From a virus, in IMG/VR virus record IMGVR_UViG_3300025108_000002, positions 1 through 63,259 of that record: a stretch of 63,259 nucleotides of DNA. One strand, written 5' to 3'. Made by a program: the position numbers and the translations under genes. The number at the start of each line of letters is the position of its first letter. Within the stretch, counting starts at the first letter, position 1. Shown in pieces: positions 45,438-53,210 of this stretch. The notes beneath the pieces are model-generated. The model ran no database searches. It was not told the DNA's origin and worked only from the letters and a program-made list of their open reading frames with translations.

Positions 45438-45664
45438 TAATATTGCAGATCGTATTCTACTGATATTGCCATGTTAGAGTTAAATTTCTTCCAAGGCAAT
45501 ACTTCGTTGCTTTTCTTTATATGTATATTATAAGAATTATCTGAATCTTCAAAAAGTATATGAGATATTTCATGACCACCATAAACCTGTTGACCTACTG
45601 AATAATGCATGGCGTCATTCTTGTAGTCAGATCCAATACTAATTTTTCTAATATTACTCGGCAT
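45437..45664 (-). CDS. 75-residue hypothetical protein
   Basis: It overlaps its downstream neighbour by one base and its upstream neighbour by 11 bases. Beta-rich, with SVGQQVYGGHEISHILFEDS near residue 22. No motif was recognised. It lies in the terminase-proximal cluster of the late arm. Confidence 0.55.
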   Translation of the reverse strand: MPSNIRKISIGSDYKNDAMHYSVGQQVYGGHEISHILFEDSDNSYNIHIKKSNEVLPWKKFNSNMAISVEYDLQY

Positions 45665-45902
45665 CTTCTTTTTCTATATCAGTATAAGATCCGTCTTTAA
45701 GATCAATATTAATTGAGCCGTATTCGTCTTCTAGTTCTTTTTTAGTATTTTCAATTTCAGCACTAAGTTTGTCAATTCTAGAGTGTGCATTCATTTTTTG
45801 TACTTCAATAACACCAATTGATCTTAGTAATCCATTTAACTGAGTTTGTTGCTCATTAACTAATTTTAGTTGAGCTTCTTTTATTTTTTTAGCTTTTGCC
45901 AT
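45654..45902 (-). CDS. 82-residue coiled-coil protein
   Basis: A long helix with heptad-like Leu/Ile spacing (about 8-60) and an acidic tail. It is led by an AAATTAAATTAAATT leader. It may be a small structural or assembly factor. Function unknown. Confidence 0.55.
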   Translation of the reverse strand: MAKAKKIKEAQLKLVNEQQTQLNGLLRSIGVIEVQKMNAHSRIDKLSAEIENTKKELEDEYGSINIDLKDGSYTDIEKEDAE

Positions 45903-45956
45903 AATTTAATTTAATTTAATTGTTATTATATATTTATATAGTCACCTATATATTAA

Positions 45957-46529
45957 CTATTTACATATAACTATATCAGCTTCTACTATTCCTGTGCCAA
46001 ACCCTGTAACATAATCTACAGCCACTGGTAAAAATGATCCAGCTTGTATTTCTTTGAATGTTATAGCTTGTGCTACAACTGGTACGCCACCATTAACCGC
46101 TGTTATTACGGCTGTTGCTCCTCCAGCGCCACCGCCCGCTTCAGTAACAGTGATAATGTCGCCAGGATTATAACCAGATCCAGCGTCTACAATAGCTAAA
46201 GACTGTATAACCCCACCTGTTTGTGTTATAGCTACAGTTAAACCTTGAGCCATATTATTAGAACATGTTGTTGTTGCGGTTACAGTAGTGTAAGCAGCGC
46301 CTCCTGATGTTAGACTTAGTGAGCTAACAGAATTTAAACTAGTTCCAGCTAATATAACGTCTAGATCTCCTGTTTTTTGCATGTATATTATGGAGCTACA
46401 TAGATTAGTACCTAAAACTCCTGATTGATTTTCAAAAACCCACGCTGGTTTACCGTTAGGAGTTCCTGTTTTACCTACAGGTCTCATAGCTTTGCCAGCT
46501 ATACTGTCACTTATTGGAAATTTACCCAT
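45957..46529 (-). CDS. Beta-rich structural protein with GSGY repeat
   Basis: 190 residues. A repeat of the type GGVIQSLAIVDAGSGYNPGD then ITVTEAGGGAGGATAVITAV (about 105-145) is common in phage structural and adhesive proteins that form stacked beta turns. An N-terminal domain of about 65 residues precedes it. It is probably a minor virion or decoration protein. Confidence 0.55.
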   Translation of the reverse strand: MGKFPISDSIAGKAMRPVGKTGTPNGKPAWVFENQSGVLGTNLCSSIIYMQKTGDLDVILAGTSLNSVSSLSLTSGGAAYTTVTATTTCSNNMAQGLTVAITQTGGVIQSLAIVDAGSGYNPGDIITVTEAGGGAGGATAVITAVNGGVPVVAQAITFKEIQAGSFLPVAVDYVTGFGTGIVEADIVICK

Positions 46530-46533
46530 TTTT

Positions 46534-46932
46534 TTATTTATTACTTATTGATTTATATTTCTCAAAACCACGTGATCCAAAGTAAGCCACGTATACGGTT
46601 GTTAATAGTTGTTTTAATAATTCTATCCATTCTTGTTCTACAGTAAAAGATATTTCGTGATGACTATCAACCCATATAAAAGCTATAGCCATAAACGATA
46701 AGAATATAAGCGCCATAGGACGCGTGTTTTTACTAAGCCAAGAGTCAGATGTCATATCTGATTCCCAACGTTTTGTGATTTGATCTTCAGCTGTAGCGGC
46801 TGCTTTCTCAACTATAACCTGTATGTCTTTTTTGATTTGAAGTTTTTCCTCTTCAGTGGTTGTTAGTTTATCGATAACTTCACCAACATCTTTGATTACG
46901 TTACCGCTTAACCATTGCCAGATTTTTTTCAT
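46534..46932 (-). CDS. Holin, GTA/three-helix type
   Basis: 132 residues. A cytoplasmic helical N-terminus (1-55) is followed by the signature W then NTRP, and two hydrophobic helices (PMALIFLSFMAIAFIWVD and LLTTVYVAYFGSRG). This matches the holin family known from gene transfer agents. It should permeabilise the inner membrane at lysis. It lies far from the amidase, next to small structural genes. Confidence 0.75.
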   Translation of the reverse strand: MKKIWQWLSGNVIKDVGEVIDKLTTTEEEKLQIKKDIQVIVEKAAATAEDQITKRWESDMTSDSWLSKNTRPMALIFLSFMAIAFIWVDSHHEISFTVEQEWIELLKQLLTTVYVAYFGSRGFEKYKSISNK

Positions 46933-46942
46933 CGATCTTTAT

Positions 46943-47146
46943 TTAAATTTTTGTTTCTATCACATATTTAGCTCCTGGAAAAGTATAATCATATCCAGGA
47001 TACATAACCTTCGTATAACCTCTATCGTCTGTTCCTAGTACTTTAAAATTAACACCTTTCATTGTTATTTTATTTCCTTGTATTATATTTTGATGTTTAT
47101 TTACATCAGGACTATCACTTAGATAACCTTTTTCTGAAAAATTCAT
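46943..47146 (-). CDS. 67-residue conserved-looking protein
   Basis: It contains SDSPDVNKHQNIIQGNKITM and later YPGYDYTFPGAKYV, a pattern I recall from small proteins of Bacteroidota phages. It is flanked by the peptidase-like gene and the holin. Function unknown. Confidence 0.55.
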   Translation of the reverse strand: MNFSEKGYLSDSPDVNKHQNIIQGNKITMKGVNFKVLGTDDRGYTKVMYPGYDYTFPGAKYVIETKI

Positions 47147-47454
47147 TATGCGTTTTTATATGCTTCAGCTTCCCATGGTAAGTTTTTAGCACCTTCTTCC
47201 ATGTCAGCTCGTGAATATTTTTTACCTTTCCAGTACACAAAATTATCGTCGTAATTTAAATCACCACGTTTCATTTGATCTAAATGCACTTTTTCATGCG
47301 CAATAACTTCCGCACACTCAGATGGATCTAAATCTTTATTTAAAATTATAGTTCCATTGTTGTTCGCTTTACCCATAACGCCGTCTTCCATATCTACATT
47401 GTAAACTGGAGTATTATCAATTTTATAAGGAGGATTGCTAAGTTTAAAAGCCAT
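47146..47454 (-). CDS. Small zincin-like metallopeptidase
   Basis: 102 residues with HEKVH at 53-57 in AEVIAHEKVHLDQM, the HExxH zinc motif, and a Glu-rich C-terminal helix (DMEEGAKNLPWEAEAY) that could supply the third ligand. It may process virion proteins or degrade peptide cross-links. It overlaps the next gene by one base. Confidence 0.6.
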   Translation of the reverse strand: MAFKLSNPPYKIDNTPVYNVDMEDGVMGKANNNGTIILNKDLDPSECAEVIAHEKVHLDQMKRGDLNYDDNFVYWKGKKYSRADMEEGAKNLPWEAEAYKNA

Positions 47455-47456
47455 AG

Positions 47457-47612
47457 TTATTTTTTATATGGAAACATTTTATTTAATGCTCCTTTTCTAG
47501 CAGCACAACCGCAAGGGATATTTAACCCCTTGCTAACTGTGTCTACCATTTTTTTAATACCAGTAGCTTTAGTAAACTTTTCTATATCGTCTCCTAAACC
47601 TGTTGATCTCAT
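47457..47612 (-). CDS. 51-residue protein with CGC motif
   Basis: It lies between the peptidase-like gene and the 126-residue gene, with its start overlapping that gene's stop. It contains NIPCGCAARKGALN near residue 31 and a basic C-terminus. No family was recognised. It fills an otherwise empty interval. Confidence 0.55.
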   Translation of the reverse strand: MRSTGLGDDIEKFTKATGIKKMVDTVSKGLNIPCGCAARKGALNKMFPYKK

Positions 47613-47992
47613 TACGCGTATAAAAATGCTGTAAATGTTACATAAACCGCATCAGCAACGATTGGTTGACGTCCTTGTCCGCCAGCGTTTGGATTTGGAT
47701 TTTGCGCAGTGTTAACTGGCTGTCCAACAGTTGATACAACTCCTCCTGGGTTTGCAGCTAAAGCAGCATTAAAAGCAGCTAATACGTCTCCTGCAGTAGC
47801 AGCAGCTGTATGAGTTATTTCTAATGTATTAAATCCAGCTCCTTGTCCAAAAAGAATAGTTGTTTTAGTAGTTGGGTTAGCAGTAGCATCGCCATCCTCA
47901 CCTGGTCTTATACCGATAATTTTGTCAGTTGCTACTAAAATTTCTGGTGTATTAGCCACTCCAGATAGTGGGATTTTTAAAAATTTTGCCAT
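47612..47992 (-). CDS. Ala/Thr/Gly-rich structural-type protein
   Basis: 126 residues, beta-rich, with a low-complexity Asn/Pro/Gly segment near 97-106. It ends in hydrophobic VTFTAFLYA. The leader carries a (GTTAGT)n tract immediately upstream, unlike other genes. It may be a highly expressed decoration protein, but no family match is known to me. Confidence 0.55.
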   Translation of the reverse strand: MAKFLKIPLSGVANTPEILVATDKIIGIRPGEDGDATANPTTKTTILFGQGAGFNTLEITHTAAATAGDVLAAFNAALAANPGGVVSTVGQPVNTAQNPNPNAGGQGRQPIVADAVYVTFTAFLYA

Positions 47993-47996
47993 TTTT

Positions 47997-48026
47997 GTTA
48001 GTGTTAGTGTTAGTGTTAGTGTTAGT
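47997..48026. repeat. Five tandem GTTAGT hexamers
   Basis: Five perfect copies lie directly upstream of the gene that starts at 47992 (minus strand reads ACTAAC repeats). A GAGG/CCTC hairpin follows at 48034-48052 on the far side. The tract occupies the 5' leader and could tune translation by slippage in copy number. Confidence 0.85.
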
Positions 48027-48061
48027 GTTTGGCTGAGGTTTTTACAGTCCTCTCTGTTTTA

Positions 48062-48430
48062 TTAATAGTTTCCAGACTTAATATTTCCAATTAATTTATT
48101 CATTTTTGTATTAGCATCATTAATAGAATCTCTAACAAATCCAGTCCTTTCAGATAATGCTTTAGTCTTGTTAAATTGTTCTTCTGTCGGAAACTTAGTT
48201 TTATTATAGTTTTCAATAGCCTTTTTTGCGTCTGAGTCTGCTTTATTAATAACTTCCTCTTGAGTTTGTCCTTGTTTATTTAGTCTATCATTATAGATAG
48301 TCATGCTTTCTTCATTTTGATTTAAAGGTGACATTCTAGACGATTGCGCATGTTTTGACATCCAAGAAGCATGAGATGCTACTGGATTATCATGCATTAA
48401 GTTGTACTTTTCTTGTTTGTTTGATTCCAT
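48062..48430 (-). CDS. Hypothetical protein with MSPL motif
   Basis: 122 residues, charged and mostly helical, with SRMSPLNQNEESM near residue 32. It belongs in style to the run of small Lys/Asn/Ser-rich proteins between 48 and 51 kb. Function unknown. Confidence 0.55.
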   Translation of the reverse strand: MESNKQEKYNLMHDNPVASHASWMSKHAQSSRMSPLNQNEESMTIYNDRLNKQGQTQEEVINKADSDAKKAIENYNKTKFPTEEQFNKTKALSERTGFVRDSINDANTKMNKLIGNIKSGNY

Positions 48431-48436
48431 GATTAG

Positions 48437-48736
48437 TTATTTGTGATTTATGTTATTTTTTCTTGTAAATTCGTTGTGCATTTTGGCAACAGATCCATGA
48501 TGTTCTTTGTCATATTTCATATCGCCAGCTAACTTTGATATGTGTTTTTCGTCAGCAGTCATGTTTTCGTCACTATGCCCGTGTTTATTATCATATAACA
48601 CATCTCTTTTTAAATAATCTATATGCGCAGCATCGTCTCTTTCAGATGCTTTATAATTGCTACTAGTTACTTTTGTGTTTGAGCAACATCTAGCGTTTCC
48701 AGTATATTGTCCGTAATGTCCTTTTGAATATCCCAT
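48437..48736 (-). CDS. 99-residue His/Lys-rich hypothetical protein
   Basis: It opens MGYSKGHYGQYTGNARCC and contains many His and Asp residues (HGHSDENMTADEKH). Possible metal binding is suggested only by composition. It is flanked by small virion-arm genes. Confidence 0.5.
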   Translation of the reverse strand: MGYSKGHYGQYTGNARCCSNTKVTSSNYKASERDDAAHIDYLKRDVLYDNKHGHSDENMTADEKHISKLAGDMKYDKEHHGSVAKMHNEFTRKNNINHK

Positions 48737-48751
48737 TTTTTATTTATTTAT

Positions 48752-49012
48752 TTAACTACAAACACCATTTTTATAAGTACCACCAGCTAAAATACAATCT
48801 GCCATAGCTTGTTGCTGTTTAGTGTTAGTGTTTGATTTATTTTTTGTTGCTTTTGCTGCAATTAATTCTGTTTTTTTATTGAATTTAGAATTAGCATCAG
48901 TAGGCAAATAATTACCACTTGTATCGAATGTTCCTTCTCCTTTTTTAACTCCTCTTTTTTCCCTTCTAGCAACTCTTTTTTCTTGGTAATTACCTATGTT
49001 TTCAGGAGTCAT
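48752..49012 (-). CDS. 86-residue hypothetical protein, possibly the end of a frameshift product
   Basis: From the ATG at 49012 this is a basic, Lys/Asn-rich protein ending ILAGGTYKNGVCS. The frame stays open upstream of that ATG to 49152 without a start codon, and the extra 47 codons read like protein (including YGSPLRGSYQNADDYHY). It may thus be the C-terminal part of a protein begun at 49458 and joined by a -1 shift on nine As. Confidence 0.55.
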   Translation of the reverse strand: MTPENIGNYQEKRVARREKRGVKKGEGTFDTSGNYLPTDANSKFNKKTELIAAKATKNKSNTNTKQQQAMADCILAGGTYKNGVCS

Positions 49013-49131
49013 AGCAGCTCTAGATCCAGCTACTATATTATCTTGTAATCTTTGAAAATCTGCAGCGTTAGAAACATAATGATAATCATCAGCGTTTTGA
49101 TAACTACCGCGTAAAGGACTACCGTAATTGG

Positions 49132-49458
49132 CTACGCTTTCAGTTTTTTTTTCATCTTATGATCTGCTTTGGCCTCTTTGATTTGCTTTTCTACTTGTAC
49201 TTGTAACTCGTAATCTACTCCTCCTTGGCCTTCAGCTCCTTCTTCTCCTTTTTTTACTCTAGCTAATTTAGCTTCTAATGCTGCAATAGCTTTAGGGTCG
49301 TGCTTTTTAGCTGGTGAATCGTGATGCATCTCTGCTGGAGACGCTAATATAGCCGCTTGGTGCTCTGGTGATAATTTGTTTTGACCTCCAACTAATGCTT
49401 TAGAAGCTGGACTCATAGGTGATTTAGCCGAAAAGGCTTTTTGAAATGGTGAACTCAT
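49132..49458 (-). CDS. SPF/SPM-motif protein ending in A9 run
   Basis: 108 residues from the ATG at 49458 (MSSPFQKAFSAKSPMSPASK); the longer frame to 49521 lies inside the previous gene. It has four SP motifs and a helical Lys-rich C-terminus. The last codons are ATG AAA AAA AAA CTG AAA GCG TAG, with nine As at 49144-49152. A -1 shift there would add 47 codons and then the 86-residue protein downstream. Confidence 0.6.
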   Translation of the reverse strand: MSSPFQKAFSAKSPMSPASKALVGGQNKLSPEHQAAILASPAEMHHDSPAKKHDPKAIAALEAKLARVKKGEEGAEGQGGVDYELQVQVEKQIKEAKADHKMKKKLKA

Positions 49459-49460
49459 AA

Positions 49461-49727
49461 TTATATTTTTTCGTATGTTGATGTATTTTTTGGTGTGTTT
49501 GTTAATACGCCATCTTCGCATTCAACGTATTTTCCATATTTTTTACTATAAAAAGGTTTATCTCTTTTACAAGCTACTTGCTGTAAAGAATCTTTTGTTT
49601 TTTGAGATAACTCTCTTTTTTCTTTGCTAGCGTCTGTCTCTACAACAGAAGGTTCTTTTTGTCCAAATTCTTTTTTTTGATACAGTGGACTTTTGGCCAT
49701 AAATGGGCTTGTGAAATTACTACTCAT
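49461..49727 (-). CDS. 88-residue SPF/SPL-motif protein
   Basis: It begins MSSNFTSPFMAKSPLYQKK, carrying both SPF and SPL. A Lys/Glu-rich middle is followed by KPFYSKKYGKYVECEDGVLT. The style is shared with its neighbours, suggesting a set of related assembly or structural proteins. Confidence 0.6.
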   Translation of the reverse strand: MSSNFTSPFMAKSPLYQKKEFGQKEPSVVETDASKEKRELSQKTKDSLQQVACKRDKPFYSKKYGKYVECEDGVLTNTPKNTSTYEKI

Positions 49728-49738
49728 AATGTTTATTT

Positions 49739-49987
49739 TTATTGATCGTCTCCAGTTTTCTTAAGAACAATCTTTCCATTAACACATTCGAATTCTCCTT
49801 TTTCTCTATTGTATTCAGCTAAATTTTCTTCTGCGCTAATTGGAATTTCTTTTTTATCATATCCTCCAGCTTTGTTTTTCTTAGACATATCTAAACTAGT
49901 CTTAGATTTTCTTGACATATAGCTTTCTTTTTTCTTTGCCCAAGCAGCGGCACACTTATCTTGATAGAATGGTGAATTACTTTTCAT
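49739..49987 (-). CDS. 82-residue SPF-motif protein
   Basis: It starts at 49987 (MKSNSPFYQDKCAAAWAKKK), two bases after the next gene's stop. It is basic with CAAAWAKKK, which also occurs as FTAWAKKNGF in the neighbour, so the two are probably paralogues. It ends with beta-like GEFECVNGKIVLKK. Confidence 0.6.
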   Translation of the reverse strand: MKSNSPFYQDKCAAAWAKKKESYMSRKSKTSLDMSKKNKAGGYDKKEIPISAEENLAEYNREKGEFECVNGKIVLKKTGDDQ

Positions 49988-49988
49988 A

Positions 49989-50186
49989 TTATTTTTTTTT
50001 ACAACCAAAGTTATTTGCGTAATTAGCCATTTTAACTACTTCATCGCTGTATTTATTTTTACTTTTCATTACGGCGCTAGCTGCAGAACACGCGTCTTTA
50101 AACCCGTTTTTTTTAGCCCAAGCAGTAAACTTGCCTTTGTTCTTTTCCTTTATTTCAGGGAAATCTTTAAATAGTGGACTAAACAT
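49989..50186 (-). CDS. 65-residue SPL-motif protein
   Basis: It starts MFSPLFKDFPEIKEKNKGK and has AWAKKNGF then CSAASAVM, a basic helical protein ending in NNFGCKKK. It overlaps the next gene by one base. Related in style to the neighbour starting at 49987. Confidence 0.6.
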   Translation of the reverse strand: MFSPLFKDFPEIKEKNKGKFTAWAKKNGFKDACSAASAVMKSKNKYSDEVVKMANYANNFGCKKK

Positions 50187-50407
50187 TAGTAACCTCCTTT
50201 TCCTTTAGCACACTCTGTTATAGGCATACCTTTATAATAGGTTTTTGCTTTTAACAATTGCATACCTGTTATTCCTGAACTTGAACCAACACCGTGTATT
50301 CTACCTTGTTGATCTAATGGTCCGTCCCATATTGCGCTTTCACCTACAACGCCGTGAGCGTTTTTAGATGCCATCGTCGCATTGTAATTTGGATCTGTTT
50401 TATGCAT
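50186..50407 (-). CDS. 73-residue Gly/Lys-rich hypothetical protein
   Basis: It opens MHKTDPNYNATMASKNAHGV and has several Gly-Ser turns (VGSSSGITG). There is no SP motif. It is led by an A-rich leader and is part of the same small-protein run. Function unknown. Confidence 0.5.
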   Translation of the reverse strand: MHKTDPNYNATMASKNAHGVVGESAIWDGPLDQQGRIHGVGSSSGITGMQLLKAKTYYKGMPITECAKGKGGY

Positions 50408-50431
50408 AATATTTATTTTAATTTTTTATTT

Positions 50432-50965
50432 TTAATATTTTCGAAAATGTCTTCCAGCAAAAGGTCTTAATGTATCTCTAGGTTGATCTTCACCTTGGTC
50501 GTAATTAGAAACAGTAGAGCTTGTAGGTCTTGGACCACCATAAGTTTCATTTTGATCTAAAGTTGTCATAAATTGACCTTTATCATCTTCTTGTATTTCA
50601 CTAAGATTTTCAACGTTGTACTTCATTCCTGAGATCTTGTCTTTCAAGTTATTAGATTTGTACGTGCTTTTTTCGTGAATACCTTCCTCTATTAGATCTC
50701 CAACATTTGCGTTTTGCGTTCCTAGTTTTTGCTGAAAAGGTGTAACTGAATTTTGTCTCATTTGCGTACTTCCAAAAACCCCTTGAGCAGCTGTCATAGC
50801 TGGATTATTAAAAACAGGATTAGCGTTACCCATCGTATTAGATGGTTGAGGAGGCATATTACCCATGTTTGCAGAAGCGGGCATTCCAGTTATTGGATTT
50901 ATCGCAGAAGCTATAGCTCCAATTCCAGCGGCTAATTGTTTATTTGGTGAATCTTTATAGGCCAT
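50432..50965 (-). CDS. Pro/Asn/Gly-rich virion-arm protein
   Basis: 177 residues. It begins MAYKDSPNKQLAAGIGAIAS with a hydrophobic patch, then a Met/Pro/Asn-rich region (about 25-70) and a charged C-terminal half. It looks like an extended virion-associated protein. Function unknown. Confidence 0.5.
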   Translation of the reverse strand: MAYKDSPNKQLAAGIGAIASAINPITGMPASANMGNMPPQPSNTMGNANPVFNNPAMTAAQGVFGSTQMRQNSVTPFQQKLGTQNANVGDLIEEGIHEKSTYKSNNLKDKISGMKYNVENLSEIQEDDKGQFMTTLDQNETYGGPRPTSSTVSNYDQGEDQPRDTLRPFAGRHFRKY

Positions 50966-50966
50966 G

Positions 50967-51413
50967 TTATCTATTTTTATCTTTGTTTACGTTGTATATA
51001 GCTTTTGTTAAAACTTTATCAGTATAACTTTTACCATTTATTAATTTATTTCTTCTTTTACTTGTAGGTAAATCTTCTTCACCTAACATTATTCTGTATA
51101 TTCTATGTATAAGTTGTTTGCATTTAAATGATACTTGATACATATTGTGTTTTTGAGTTGTTCTGTTTCTTTTTCTCCATATAACAATCCAACCACTATC
51201 AACAAGTCTACTCCATCTTCTAGTTTCCCAGCTATAAGAGTATGTGCCTATTTTAAAATCTTTTATATTAAAAACACCTATAGAATCTAAATAAATTAAT
51301 AATTCTAAATCAGCGTCATTTAAATCATTATTCTTACATGCCCATTTCCTAATTATCCTATAATGCTTAAGTAAGTTTAATTCTTTAATGTCACTAACAC
51401 TTAAGCTTCTCAT
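50967..51413 (-). CDS. Winged-helix-like DNA-binding protein
   Basis: 148 residues, basic. The region about 15-110 shows a helix-rich start and then RRWSRLVDSGWIVIWRKR, with NMYQVSFKCKQL after it, as in winged-helix (MarR-like) proteins. It starts within four bases of the GroES gene's end, so it is co-transcribed. It may be a regulator or a packaging DNA-binding protein. Confidence 0.5.
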   Translation of the reverse strand: MRSLSVSDIKELNLLKHYRIIRKWACKNNDLNDADLELLIYLDSIGVFNIKDFKIGTYSYSWETRRWSRLVDSGWIVIWRKRNRTTQKHNMYQVSFKCKQLIHRIYRIMLGEEDLPTSKRRNKLINGKSYTDKVLTKAIYNVNKDKNR

Positions 51414-51670
51414 GTCACTATTACTACGTCTTGAGCTTTTATAACGTGATATAATATTTTTTCAAATTCTACTTTATGACCAGCATGTCTATCAAAAAAT
51501 ATATTATCGTCTTTTTTTATACCAACAACTTCTTCACCTGCAGATACAACTACGGCTTTAACGTACCTTATATCTTCTCTTTGGTTTTCAGCAAGAAGTA
51601 AACCACCTTTAGTTTTAGTAGTACCTTCTTTTTCTTTGATTATTATTAAATTTCTACCTACTGCCTTCAT
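51410..51670 (-). CDS. groES: GroES-like co-chaperonin
   Basis: 86 residues. The GroES barrel is clear: GRNLIIIKEKEGTT, then the mobile loop region KTKGGLLLAENQRE (19-32), where GLLL replaces the usual GIVL that docks on GroEL, and GIKKDDNIFFDRHAGHKVEF. It caps the GroEL cage. It overlaps the end of groEL by 17 bases, the reverse of the usual bacterial groES-groEL order. Confidence 0.88.
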   Translation of the reverse strand: MKAVGRNLIIIKEKEGTTKTKGGLLLAENQREDIRYVKAVVVSAGEEVVGIKKDDNIFFDRHAGHKVEFEKILYHVIKAQDVVIVT

Positions 51671-53210
51671 CTATTCTCAAATTATTGATTACACAATCTG
51701 TTGACAATATCGTAGTAGCTACTGAAGCTGCATTTTGAAGTGCACTTTTTGTTACTAGCAATGGATCTATAATGCCTGACTTAATCATATTTACCATATT
51801 TCCTGTAACCACGTTTAACCCTCTTCCTGTTTTTTTAGGTACTTCATAATCTTCAATACCAGCGTTGCTAAGTATTGTTTCAAATGGAGATTTTATTGCT
51901 TTTAATAAAACCTCTTCACCAATAGATTTAGATTTTATTTTACCTGAAGCATTCAAGAGAGCTATACCACCACCAGAAACTATACCTTCCTTTATTGCAG
52001 CTTTAGTAGCACAAATAGCGTCTTCAACTCTATCTGTTTTTTCTTTTAATTCAATATCAGAATTAGCACCAATTTTAACAATAGCAACTTTAGCGGCTAG
52101 CATTGCTAATCTTTTTTCTAATCTTATAACATCAGGTGTAGTATTTTTTTCTAATAACTTAGACTTAATGTCATTTATTATGTTTTTAACCTGCTCTGAG
52201 GTTTCTTTGACCTGTATAATAGTTTCACTATGAGTTGTAATACTTTTAACGCATTTACCCAAATGTTCTATTTGAATAAGATCCATATCATCTCCTAAGT
52301 CTTCATTTATAATTGTAGCGTTTGTAAGCATTGAAAGATCATCAAGCATTTGTTTTCTATTAACACCGTAAGTAGGTGCGTCAATAACATTTATGCGTAT
52401 GTTTCCTTTCATTTTATTCATAGCTAGAGCAGATAAAACACCTTGTTCTAAATCGCCTATAATAAGCAAAGGTTTGTTGTTTTTTATTACGTACTCTAGC
52501 ACTGTTTGAATCTGCCTTATTGTATCAATAGGTGATTCAACCAATAGCACTAGTGGATTTTCTAGTTCAGCAGACTTTGTTTCTTTATTTGTTACAAAAT
52601 GAGAGTTTTTTAATCCTTTTTCATATTGAACACCATCAACTATTTCTATAGCTGTTTCACCTATTGGTGATGGTTCCATTATAACAACACCCGTGTTATC
52701 TACGGCTCTAAAAGCGTCTGCTATTAATTTTCCTAAATTTTTATCATTATTAGTAGATATTGTTGCAACATTATCTATCATATCTCCAGTAACTTTTACA
52801 GATACTGATTCTAAATAGTCTACTACTTTTTTTACAGCTAAGTTGATCCCTTCTTTTAGTTCTCGTGAGTTTGTCTTAGTAGCTACTTTGTATGCTTCTT
52901 TCAATATAGCATGAGCAATCACGGTGGCTGTGGTTGTCCCGTCTCCAGCTTCTCTAACAGTTTTACGAGCAGCTTCTTTTAGTAAAGTAGCACCCATGTT
53001 TTCAACAGGATCTCTTAGTATCACCGAGTCTGCGACCGTTACACCATCTTTTGTAATCACTGGTCTTCCAGCATTATCTTCTAACATTACACATTTACCG
53101 CTAGCCCCAAGTGTGGAGCTAACAGCAGTTGTGAGTTTTGTTATACCTTTAAATACTTCTTCCCTAGCTTTGTCACCAAAGTTAAGGTTCTTGACTATTA
53201 AGTCTGACAT
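51654..53210 (-). CDS. groEL: GroEL-like chaperonin
   Basis: 518 residues. An ATP-driven protein-folding ring. ATP-site motif GDGTTT at 89-94, the conserved RVEDAI and VSGGGIALL regions near the end, and full equatorial, intermediate and apical domains are present. Two differences from bacterial GroEL stand out: TLGASGK (33-39) in place of the near-universal TLGPKGR, and no Gly-Gly-Met tail. An AAATTAAATT-type leader precedes it. It probably folds phage virion proteins together with its GroES. Confidence 0.95.
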   Translation of the reverse strand: MSDLIVKNLNFGDKAREEVFKGITKLTTAVSSTLGASGKCVMLEDNAGRPVITKDGVTVADSVILRDPVENMGATLLKEAARKTVREAGDGTTTATVIAHAILKEAYKVATKTNSRELKEGINLAVKKVVDYLESVSVKVTGDMIDNVATISTNNDKNLGKLIADAFRAVDNTGVVIMEPSPIGETAIEIVDGVQYEKGLKNSHFVTNKETKSAELENPLVLLVESPIDTIRQIQTVLEYVIKNNKPLLIIGDLEQGVLSALAMNKMKGNIRINVIDAPTYGVNRKQMLDDLSMLTNATIINEDLGDDMDLIQIEHLGKCVKSITTHSETIIQVKETSEQVKNIINDIKSKLLEKNTTPDVIRLEKRLAMLAAKVAIVKIGANSDIELKEKTDRVEDAICATKAAIKEGIVSGGGIALLNASGKIKSKSIGEEVLLKAIKSPFETILSNAGIEDYEVPKKTGRGLNVVTGNMVNMIKSGIIDPLLVTKSALQNAASVATTILSTDCVINNLRIDEGSR

